A stretch of DNA of 64,000 nt from Streptomyces sp. NBC_01428 (GTDB lineage Bacteria; Actinomycetota; Actinomycetes; Streptomycetales; Streptomycetaceae), in NCBI RefSeq assembly GCF_036231965.1, contig NZ_CP109499.1, positions 6,324,001 through 6,388,000 of the forward strand. The letters run 5' to 3'. Both the position numbers and the translations under genes were made by a program. The stretch's first letter is position 1; the number at the start of each line of letters is the position of its first letter. Positions 1 to 7,171 of the stretch are shown here, in pieces. The notes beneath the pieces were generated by a model, which was not told where the DNA came from, did not search any database, and was given only the letters and a program-made list of their open reading frames with translations.

Positions 1-1
1 G

Positions 2-556
2 CCGCAGCGCGAGAGCCTGCTGCGCCACCCCTTCCGCACCTTCAAACCGGAAGTGGTCCAGGCGCACACCCAGAGCATGGTGAACGTCGACCTCGACCTC
101 GGGGTCATGTACGAGCTGACGGACGGCACCAAGGGCGTCGTCCAGCCGCTCGGCGGCTTCCTCGGCGAACTCAACGGCCCGCCGTTCGTGAAGCTCAGCG
201 GCGACGACCGTTTCGGTTCGGGCTCGGGCGAGACGGCCTTCGTCAACCTCGACCACCGCGACGACATCAAGCGGCTGCTGGTCTTCGTCTACATCTACGA
301 CCAGACCCCGGCCTTCGACCGCACCCACGCCATCATCACGCTCTACCCGAGCAACGGCCCGCGCATCGAGATCGGCCTCGACGAACGCCACCCGCAGGCC
401 CGCTCCTGCGCCGTCGTCATGATCGAGAACAACAAGGGCGAGCTGACCGTGCGCCGCGAGGTGAAGTTCGTGTACGGCTTCCAGGCCGAACTCGACCGCC
501 TCTACGGCTGGGGCCTCCAGTGGGGCCGCGGCTACAAGTCCAAGGTCGAGCGCTAG
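2..556 (+). CDS. TerA/TerD-type tellurium-resistance family protein, C-terminal part
   Basis: The open frame enters from the left edge in frame 2 with no start in the window, so only the last 184 or so residues are visible. The visible part reads like the TerD-fold beta-sandwich: acidic segment VNVDLDLGVMYEL, then LVFVYIYD and the basic C-terminus. TerD-fold proteins bind calcium at the membrane and act in tellurite, oxidative and DNA-damage stress. A second TerD protein converges on it and ter-linked metabolic genes follow, which supports the assignment. Whether the missing N-terminus carries a second TerD domain (as in TerA-like proteins) cannot be seen. The stop is TAG at 554-556. Confidence 0.8.
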   Translation, partial: PQRESLLRHPFRTFKPEVVQAHTQSMVNVDLDLGVMYELTDGTKGVVQPLGGFLGELNGPPFVKLSGDDRFGSGSGETAFVNLDHRDDIKRLLVFVYIYDQTPAFDRTHAIITLYPSNGPRIEIGLDERHPQARSCAVVMIENNKGELTVRREVKFVYGFQAELDRLYGWGLQWGRGYKSKVER

Positions 557-632
557 GACACGCCCCGGGCCCTGATCCGAGCGGCGGGCCCCAGGGCGAA
601 CCGGGCCCGGCGGGCGGTGCGGGGCTCCGGGC

Positions 633-1541
633 TCAGCGGCCGATGAACTGCGGTCCCTGCGGCGGCAGCCGGAAGTCCGGGTCCGGCCCCGCGCCGACGG
701 CCTGCGGGAAGCCGTACGCGGGCGGCGCGGCCGGCGCGGTCTGGGGCTGCGGATAGCCGTAGGCGGACGGGGCGCTCTGCTGACCGGCCGGCTGCGGATA
801 GCCGTACGCCGGTTCCGTCAGGGCCGCCGCGGCCGGCTGCGGATAGCCGTACGCGGGCTGGTGCGGCACCGGGGCCGGCTGCCGGGGGAGCGGCGGGACC
901 TGCTCGGGCGGCAGCGGCACCGAGGTCTCCGGGGTGCCCGCGGGCGCCGCCCAGGTGCTCGCCTCCGGAGCGGAGGCGGCCGCGGCGGCCGCCGCCTCGG
1001 ACTCGTCCACCGAGATCCCGAAATCGGTCGCGAGACCGACCAGACCATTGGAGTAGCCCTCGCCCAGCGCCCGGAACTTCCAGCCCTCACCGCGCCGGTA
1101 CAGCTCGCCGCAGATCAGCGCGGTCTCCGCCCCGGTCTCCGGCCTGACGTCGAAGTACGCCAGCGGTTCACCGTCCGTGACACCGGCGTCGTACAGCAGA
1201 ATGCGCAGATCACGTACGCGATCGAAGGTGACGTCGTCCGCCGATGCGACCAGGAGAATCTGTCCGACTCCGGACTCGACACCCGCCAGATCTGTCTGGA
1301 TCGTGTCGGTGAGGCCCTCGGCGCCACGCTTCTTGCCGAGCCGCCACACCTTGCCCGACGGATGGCGGGGCTGGTTGTAGAAGACGAAGTCCTCGTCGGA
1401 TCGCACACGACCGTCGGGGCCGAGGAGCAGCGCCGACACATCGACATCGGGGACACCCTGCCCGGGCGTCCAGCACAGGACGGCGCGCACCGCTGTGGCG
1501 TCCAGCGGGACGTTCGACCCCTTCGGCATGGCGTGCGTCAT
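633..1541 (-). CDS. TerD family stress protein with Tyr/Pro repeat tail
   Basis: Residues 1-180 are a canonical TerD domain: GVPDVDVSALLLGPDG and SDEDFVFYNQP form the calcium-site region, and the domain ends with FGISVDE. TerD proteins are membrane-associated calcium-binding components of ter stress systems. The C-terminal 120 residues are a low-complexity Ala/Pro/Gln tail with four AYGYPQP-type repeats (the last is AYGFPQA), a common actinobacterial extension likely to mediate assembly or membrane-proximal interactions; that role is inference. It is divergent from the C-C bond lyase gene and shares a 190-bp intergenic region with it. The start ATG at 1541 gives the full TerD N-terminus (PKGSNVPL). 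Confidence 0.92.
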   Translation of the reverse strand: MTHAMPKGSNVPLDATAVRAVLCWTPGQGVPDVDVSALLLGPDGRVRSDEDFVFYNQPRHPSGKVWRLGKKRGAEGLTDTIQTDLAGVESGVGQILLVASADDVTFDRVRDLRILLYDAGVTDGEPLAYFDVRPETGAETALICGELYRRGEGWKFRALGEGYSNGLVGLATDFGISVDESEAAAAAAASAPEASTWAAPAGTPETSVPLPPEQVPPLPRQPAPVPHQPAYGYPQPAAAALTEPAYGYPQPAGQQSAPSAYGYPQPQTAPAAPPAYGFPQAVGAGPDPDFRLPPQGPQFIGR

Positions 1542-1735
1542 ACGGCCATCCTGCCCTCTCGGTCCTGGTCACGACAATGCGGGGTCGACCCGGAACCGGC
1601 GAGTGTTGGACACGGCCGAGTTACCTGAACTTCACGCCCTGCGGGAACCCCTGACATTGATCCATACGTACTATTACCGGCCACATCACATCCGGCCCAG
1701 CAGCCGCAGCCCACTAGCCGCCACGGGGGAGTCTC

Positions 1736-2905
1736 ATGCGTCATTTCGGTCACATCACCCCGGAAGAGCGGCAGCGCCTCTTCCACCGCGAGCCCGGCGT
1801 CTTCACGGCCGACTCGCCGGCCCGCGTCCTCGCCGCCGCCCTCGGGGCCACCCTGTACAGCCCGGCCACCCGACCGCAGCTCGCCGACGACATCGTCAAG
1901 CAGACCACGCGGGGCGTTGTCTCGATGGTGCTGTGCCTGGAGGACTCGATCGACGACTCCGAGGTCGTGGGCGCCGAGGAGAACCTGGTCCGCCAGTTCA
2001 CCGACCTGGCCGCACGCCCCGACACCGGAGAGACCCCGCTGCTGTTCGTGCGGGTCCGCCACCCCGAACAGATCCCCGACCTCGTGCGGCGCCTCGGCCC
2101 CGCCGTCCGGCTGCTCTCCGGATTCGTGATGCCGAAGTTCACCGAGGAGCGCGGCATGCCGTTCCTGGAGGCCCTCGCCTCCGCCGAGGCCTCCAGCGGC
2201 CGCCGGCTCTTCGCCATGCCGGTCCTGGAGTCCCCCGAGCTGCTCTACCGCGAGTCACGCGTGGAGACCCTGGAGGGCATCTCCCGCGCCGTCGACAAGT
2301 ACCGCGAGCGCGTCCTCGCCCTGCGCCTCGGCGTCACCGACTTCTGCTCCTCGTACGGCCTGCGCCGGGCCCCCGACATGACGGCGTACGACGTGCAGGT
2401 CGTCGCCTCCGTGATCGCCGACGTGGTGAACATGCTGGGCCGGGCCGACGGCACCGGCTTCACCGTGACCGGACCCGTCTGGGAGTACTTCCGGGTCCAG
2501 GAGCGCATGTTCAAGCCGCAGCTGCGCCGCAGCCCCTTCCTGGAGGGGCAGGCGGAGGAGCTGCGCGAGACACTGATCGAGCACGCCATGGACGGTCTGC
2601 TGCGTGAGATCGCTCTCGACCAGGCCAACGGCCTGATGGGCAAGACCTGCATCCACCCGTCGCACGTGCTGCCCGTGCACGCGCTGTCCGTGGTCAGTCA
2701 CGAGGAGTTCAGTGACGCGCAGGACATCCTGCGGCCGGAGCGCGGCGGCGGAGGCGTCCTGAGGTCGGCGTACACGAACAAGATGAACGAGGTGAAGCCG
2801 CATCGCGCCTGGGCGGAGCGCACCCTGCTGCGCGCCGAGGTCTTCGGGGTCGCCCACGAGGACATCGGCTTCGTCGAGCTGCTCACCGCCGGACTGCCCG
2901 AGTGA
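1736..2905 (+). CDS. HpcH/HpaI-type C-C bond lyase of the ter-linked metabolite cluster
   Basis: This 389-residue protein belongs to the TIM-barrel citrate-lyase-beta/HpcH-HpaI superfamily, in the branch found with TerD genes. The CLEDSIDDSEV segment (E69, D70) is the metal/substrate acidic motif, SGFVMPKF is a barrel strand, and GKTCIHPSH near residue 303 is the C-terminal signature. The start ATG is supported by GGGGGAG at 1725-1731. Comparative work on Ter systems (Anantharaman, Iyer and Aravind) predicts that this lyase, a phosphoribosyltransferase/PELOTA protein and a HAD phosphatase make a nucleoside-like metabolite. All three genes follow here in that order. The substrate is unknown. 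Confidence 0.88.
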   Translation: MRHFGHITPEERQRLFHREPGVFTADSPARVLAAALGATLYSPATRPQLADDIVKQTTRGVVSMVLCLEDSIDDSEVVGAEENLVRQFTDLAARPDTGETPLLFVRVRHPEQIPDLVRRLGPAVRLLSGFVMPKFTEERGMPFLEALASAEASSGRRLFAMPVLESPELLYRESRVETLEGISRAVDKYRERVLALRLGVTDFCSSYGLRRAPDMTAYDVQVVASVIADVVNMLGRADGTGFTVTGPVWEYFRVQERMFKPQLRRSPFLEGQAEELRETLIEHAMDGLLREIALDQANGLMGKTCIHPSHVLPVHALSVVSHEEFSDAQDILRPERGGGGVLRSAYTNKMNEVKPHRAWAERTLLRAEVFGVAHEDIGFVELLTAGLPE

Positions 2906-2949
2906 CGCGGCCCGGCCGGGCGACGCGGAAACCGATCACCGAGGACTTG

Positions 2950-5499
2950 ATGAACACCCCTGCGCAGGACCCGAACGACCCCGCACGACCGGCCGGGCCG
3001 GACGTGCCGGACCTGCCGTCCGGGGCGAGCGCCCCGGACGGCGGGCAGGGCCAGGGCGCCGTGCCTGACGCGCCCTGGACGGGCTCCTGGGTCGCCGAGC
3101 GGCTCGGCGTCGAGCTGGTCGGCGACGAGCGGCTGAGCGGGATGCTCGGTCTCGCGCTCCGGCGCAACCCCAAGCGCGCCCACCTGCTCGTCTCGAACGT
3201 GCTGGGCAAGCACGTGCCGCAGTCGCCCTCCGTCGTGCACGGCCAGGGCGTCGCCCTGGGCCGGCGCGTGCGCGACCTGCTGGGCACCGAGGAGGCCCGC
3301 GAGGCCGTCGTCCTCGGGTACGCCGAGACGGCCACCGGGCTCGGTCACTCGGTCGCCGACGGGGTGGGTGTCGCCCCCTACCTCCACTCCACCCGCCGTC
3401 CCGTCGCCGGTGTCGCGCGCGCCGGCGGCTTTGAGGAGGCCCACTCGCACGCCACCTCGCACCTGCTCCTGCCCGAGCACCCGGACCTGCTCGCCGGCCC
3501 CGGACCGCTGATCCTCGTCGACGACGAGTTCTCCACCGGCAACACCGTCCTCAACACGATCCGCGACCTCCACGAGCGCTACCCGCGCGAGCGGTACGTC
3601 GTGGTGGCGCTCGTCGACATGCGGTCGGAGGCCGACCTGGCCCGCTTCGAGCGGTTCGCCGCCGAGATCGGCGCCCGCGTCGACCTGATCGCGGCCGCGT
3701 CGGGCACGGTGCGTCTGCCCGAGGGCGTCCTCGAGAAGGGGCAGGCACTGGTCGCCGAGCACGAGCGGGAGGCGCCGGACGCCCCCGCCACCGGCAGCCC
3801 CGGCCGTGCCGTGCGCGTCGAGCTGGGCTGGCCCCGCGGCCTCCCGGACGGCGGACGGCACGGATTCACCCCGGGCCAGCGAATACGCCTGGACGGCGCC
3901 CTGCCCGCGATGGCCGCCCGGCTCGCCGAAGCCCTGCCGGACGACGCCCGCCGCGTGCTGGTGCTCGGCTTCGAGGAGCTGATGTACGCGCCGCTGCGCC
4001 TCGCCCGCGAGCTGGAGCAGGTGGTGTCCGCCGAGGTGCGCTTCTCCACGACGACCCGCTCCCCGGTCCTCGCACTCGACGACCCCGGCTACGCGATCCG
4101 CAGCCGCATCGTCTTCCCGGCGCACGACGACCCGGACGACGGCCCCGGCGCCCGCTTCGCCTACAACGTCGCGGGCGGCGGCTTCGACGCCGTCGTGGCG
4201 GTCGTCGACTCCACGGCCGACACCCCCGAACTGCACGCCCCCGACGGCCTGCTGGCCCGGCTCGCGGCGCACACCCCGAGCATCCTGCTCGCCGTCGTCC
4301 CGTCGTACGTCCCCGCACGGCCGTCCACCGAAAGGCCCTCCATGCTGCCCGAGCCCCTCCGCGGCCCCGCCTTCTCCTCGTACGCGCCCGACGAGGTCGG
4401 CTGGCTGCTGCAGGACCTCTCGGACGTGACGCTGGAGGCGCCCACCGAGGAGCGCGAGGAGGCCATCCAGAGCGGCGGCGCCCACTACGCGGAGTCGCTG
4501 CCGGTGGAGTACCAGCCGAGCACCCAGTACCAGGAGCTGTTCCACGCGGCCCTCACCACCTCGGCCGCCCGGATCGCCGAGGCCGTCGGCGCCGTCACCG
4601 AGGTCGTCCTCGCCGAGCGCTCCCCGCGGCCAGTCCTCGTCTCCCTCGCCCGGGCCGGCACACCCGTCGGCGTCCTGATGCGCCGCTGGGCCCAGCACCA
4701 GCACGGCCTGGACCTGCCGCACTACGCCGTCTCCATCGTCCGCGGCCGCGGCATCGACGCCAACGCGCTGCGTTATCTCGCCGCCCACCACGACCCGGCC
4801 GACGTCGTGTTCGTCGACGGCTGGACGGGCAAGGGCGCCATCACCCGCGAACTCGCCGACGCCATCGCCGAGTTCGAGCAGGCCGAGGGCGTCTCCGGCT
4901 TCGACCCGGAGATCGCGGTGCTCGCCGACCCCGGCTCGTGCGTCCGCACGTACGGCACCCGCGAGGACTTCCTCATCCCCTCCGCCTGCCTCAACTCCAC
5001 GGTCTCCGGGCTCATCTCGCGAACGGTGCTGCGCTCCGACCTGGTCGGCGAACACGACTTCCACGGCGCGAAGTTCTACCGCGAACTCGCCGGGTCCGAC
5101 GTCTCCGTCGAGTTCCTGGACGTCGTCGCCGCCCACTTCCCCGACGTCGCCGAGGCGGCCCGCGACCGGGCGAAGGAGCTGCTCGCCGCCGACCGCACCC
5201 CCACCTGGGAGGGCTGGGCCGCCGTCGAGCGCATCAGCGAGGAATACGGCATCCACGACGTCAACCTCGTCAAGCCGGGCGTCGGCGAGACCACCCGGGT
5301 GCTGCTGCGCCGGGTCCCCTGGAAGATCCTGGCGCGCGCCGGAGCGGGCGCCGACCTCGACCACGTCCGGCTGCTCGCCGGACAGCGCGGGGTGCCCGTC
5401 GAGGAGGTCGGCGAACTCCCCTACACCTGCGTGGGGTTGATCCACCCGAAGTTCACGCGCGGCGCGACCGGTGCCGACGGCAAGGCGGTGACCGCCTGA
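2950..5499 (+). CDS. Four-domain phosphoribosyltransferase / TRSP / StiP / PELOTA protein
   Basis: Residues 40-270 form a phosphoribosyltransferase domain with PRPP loop LILVDDEFSTGN (about 187-198). A TRSP domain follows with its name-giving motif T369-R-S-P372. A StiP/PRTase-like domain spans about 445-690 with a second PRPP-like loop FVDGWTGKGA (621-630), and a PELOTA-type L7Ae-fold RNA-binding domain is at about 750-835. In other genomes these are often separate genes, so this is a fusion. I chose ATG 2950 because GAGGA lies 5-6 nt upstream; GTG 2902 overlaps the previous stop (GTGA) and would add 16 residues. The product is predicted, not shown, to assemble a phosphoribosylated metabolite. 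Confidence 0.85.
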   Translation: MNTPAQDPNDPARPAGPDVPDLPSGASAPDGGQGQGAVPDAPWTGSWVAERLGVELVGDERLSGMLGLALRRNPKRAHLLVSNVLGKHVPQSPSVVHGQGVALGRRVRDLLGTEEAREAVVLGYAETATGLGHSVADGVGVAPYLHSTRRPVAGVARAGGFEEAHSHATSHLLLPEHPDLLAGPGPLILVDDEFSTGNTVLNTIRDLHERYPRERYVVVALVDMRSEADLARFERFAAEIGARVDLIAAASGTVRLPEGVLEKGQALVAEHEREAPDAPATGSPGRAVRVELGWPRGLPDGGRHGFTPGQRIRLDGALPAMAARLAEALPDDARRVLVLGFEELMYAPLRLARELEQVVSAEVRFSTTTRSPVLALDDPGYAIRSRIVFPAHDDPDDGPGARFAYNVAGGGFDAVVAVVDSTADTPELHAPDGLLARLAAHTPSILLAVVPSYVPARPSTERPSMLPEPLRGPAFSSYAPDEVGWLLQDLSDVTLEAPTEEREEAIQSGGAHYAESLPVEYQPSTQYQELFHAALTTSAARIAEAVGAVTEVVLAERSPRPVLVSLARAGTPVGVLMRRWAQHQHGLDLPHYAVSIVRGRGIDANALRYLAAHHDPADVVFVDGWTGKGAITRELADAIAEFEQAEGVSGFDPEIAVLADPGSCVRTYGTREDFLIPSACLNSTVSGLISRTVLRSDLVGEHDFHGAKFYRELAGSDVSVEFLDVVAAHFPDVAEAARDRAKELLAADRTPTWEGWAAVERISEEYGIHDVNLVKPGVGETTRVLLRRVPWKILARAGAGADLDHVRLLAGQRGVPVEEVGELPYTCVGLIHPKFTRGATGADGKAVTA

Positions 5500-6326
5500 T
5501 GTCCGCGCCCAAGGTGCTCGTCGCCAGCGACCTCGACCGCACGCTCATCTACTCCTCGGCCGCGCTCGCGCTGACCATGCCGGACGCGCGGGCGCCCCGG
5601 CTGCTCTGCGTCGAGGTGCACGAGAGCAAGCCGCTGTCCTACATGACGGAGACGGCCGCCGGGCTGCTCACCGAACTCGGCGACCTCGCGCACTTCGTGC
5701 CCACCACGACCCGCACCCGCAAGCAGTACCAGCGCATCAACCTGCCCGGTCCGGCACCCGAGTTCGCGATCTGCGCCAACGGCGGACACCTGCTCGTCGA
5801 CGGGGTCTCCGACCTCGACTGGCACCGGAGCGTCATGGACCGGCTCGCCTCCGAGTGCGCGCCGCTCGCGGAGATCCGGGAGCACCTCGCGGACACCGCG
5901 GACCCGGTCTGGGTGCGCAAGCACCGGATCGCCGAGGACCTGTTCGCCTACCTGGTGGTGGAGCGGGAACTGCTTCCCGAGCAGTGGGTGAAGGACCTGG
6001 CCGTCTGGGCGGAGAACCGCGGCTGGACGGTCTCGCTCCAGGGCCGCAAGATCTACGCCGTGCCGAAGCCGCTCACCAAGAGCGCGGCCGTGCGGGAGGT
6101 CGCCCGCCGCACCGGCGCCGTCCTCACCCTGGGTGCCGGCGACTCGCTGCTCGACGCGGACCTGCTGCTCGTCGCGGACCGCGGCTGGCGCCCGGGTCAC
6201 GGCGAGCTGGCCGAAGCGGACTGGACGGCACCGGCGATCACCGCGCTGCCCGAGCGGGGCGTCGCGGCGGGGGAGCGGATCCTCCGCGAGTTCGTGCACG
6301 CCTGCGCCGCACCCGAACTCGCCTGA
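5499..6326 (+). CDS. HAD superfamily phosphatase of the ter-linked cluster
   Basis: The start ATG overlaps the preceding TGA (TGATG at 5497-5501), so the 275-residue protein is translationally coupled to the PRTase fusion. HAD motif I is SDLDRTLIYS with nucleophile D11 and acid D13. Motif II is TTTR near residue 69, the motif III lysine is in PLTKSAAV, and motif IV is GAGDSLLDADLL. The cap sequence is of the C2/Cof-like type. In ter-linked operons this enzyme is predicted to dephosphorylate the nucleotide-like product. A strong hairpin follows the gene, marking the end of the three-gene unit. Confidence 0.88.
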   Translation: MSAPKVLVASDLDRTLIYSSAALALTMPDARAPRLLCVEVHESKPLSYMTETAAGLLTELGDLAHFVPTTTRTRKQYQRINLPGPAPEFAICANGGHLLVDGVSDLDWHRSVMDRLASECAPLAEIREHLADTADPVWVRKHRIAEDLFAYLVVERELLPEQWVKDLAVWAENRGWTVSLQGRKIYAVPKPLTKSAAVREVARRTGAVLTLGAGDSLLDADLLLVADRGWRPGHGELAEADWTAPAITALPERGVAAGERILREFVHACAAPELA

Positions 6327-6332
6327 TTCATG

Positions 6333-6370
6333 CGGGTGTGCCCCGGACCGTCCGGTCCGGGGCACACCCG
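6333..6370 (+). terminator. Hairpin terminator after the ter-linked operon
   Basis: A perfect 16-bp inverted repeat (6333-6348 and 6355-6370) with a 6-nt loop begins 6 nt after the HAD stop codon. A near-copy of the right arm (GTCCGGGGCGCACCCG) follows at 6380-6395, so a second, competing hairpin is possible. It lacks a U-tract, as is usual in Streptomyces. Confidence 0.75.
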
Positions 6371-6554
6371 TGACGTGCGGTCCGGGGCGCACCCGTGTCG
6401 AACGCGCTGCCCGGGGCATACGCACTGCCGTCGAGGATCGACAGCACCCGAATAAGGCCGAGATGGAAGATTTGTCGTTTTCGAACGTGCCGCGTCTCAC
6501 ACCGCGGTGCACGCTTCGGGCATACCTGAAGATCTCCTGAGAAATCTCCCCGGA

Positions 6555-6782
6555 TCAGCCGCAGCAACCTCCGCCGCAACACCCGCCTCCGCCGCCGCCC
6601 GCACCGGGCGCGGGAGCCGGCGCGGACGCCGAACCGCCGGTGGCGACGGCGACCGTCGACAGGAGTTTGACCGTGTCGTCGTGACCGGCCGGGCAGGCCG
6701 CCGGAGCGGCCGATTCGGCCATCGGACGGCTGAGTTCGAAGGTGTCGCCGCAGGTCCGGCAGCGGTACTCGTAGCGAGGCAT
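6555..6782 (-). CDS. FmdB family zinc-ribbon protein
   Basis: This 75-residue protein starts MPRYEYRCRTCGDTFE, the exact FmdB zinc-ribbon signature, with C8 and C11 as one metal knuckle and C30 in the second half. The C-terminus is a Gly/Cys tail (CCGGGCCG) after a Pro/Ala linker, as in many actinobacterial members. The family is named for a putative regulator of formamidase genes, but its real role is unresolved. It is convergent with the ter operon and divergent from the penicillin-binding protein gene. Confidence 0.9.
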   Translation of the reverse strand: MPRYEYRCRTCGDTFELSRPMAESAAPAACPAGHDDTVKLLSTVAVATGGSASAPAPAPGAGGGGGGCCGGGCCG

Positions 6783-7115
6783 GCCGACAGGTTAGCCGGA
6801 GGAGGCCCGCTTCCGGAGGGTCTCGCGGCGCTGGATCCGTGCCGTTCGGCGAGCCGCCGGGCGACCGTCCGCGACCGGAACGAGGTCGATTCGTGTCCCG
6901 CCCGTCACTCGGCTCTCTTGGCCCCTGTGCTTTTTTGTCTGGTCGCTGATCGAAGCGATCCCCGAGGTCGCTGATAATTTAATACTGCCGCGACGAGCCG
7001 CAAGGTCGGGGATGGGGGGCTCGCAGCCGCGTGAGCGGCCGCTGCATCTACCCGCGCGCGCAATTCAGAAGTGCGGAGGGAGACGCAGTCGTGACCCAGA
7101 CTTGGCATCGAAACG
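6783..7115. promoter_or_regulatory. Divergent regulatory region fmdB-like / penicillin-binding protein
   Basis: This gap separates two divergent genes. An AT-rich run (GATAATTTAATACT at 6973-6986) is the best candidate for a -10 element toward the penicillin-binding protein. The 10-mer GGTCGCTGAT is repeated in direct orientation at 6941-6950 and 6966-6975, 25 bp apart, just upstream of that run, as expected for an activator or repressor binding on one face of the helix. A strong ribosome binding site GGAGGG (7075-7080) precedes GTG 7091. Confidence 0.4.
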
Positions 7116-7171
7116 ATGCCCGGCATCCCTTGTCCACGGGCCGTCCACGCGCCGGAGCGCGCCGTGGTTGA
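7091..7171 (+). other. Possible 26-codon leader ORF overlapping the PBP start
   Basis: GTG 7091 has a good Shine-Dalgarno (GGAGGG, 10 nt upstream) and opens a 26-codon frame ending TGA at 7169-7171. That stop overlaps the in-frame GTG 7164 of the penicillin-binding protein. The PBP itself has no strong ribosome binding site at its ATG 7116. Either this is a leader peptide that couples translation of the PBP, or a sequencing frameshift hides the true PBP N-terminus. Its protein sequence is not recognisable. Confidence 0.35.
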
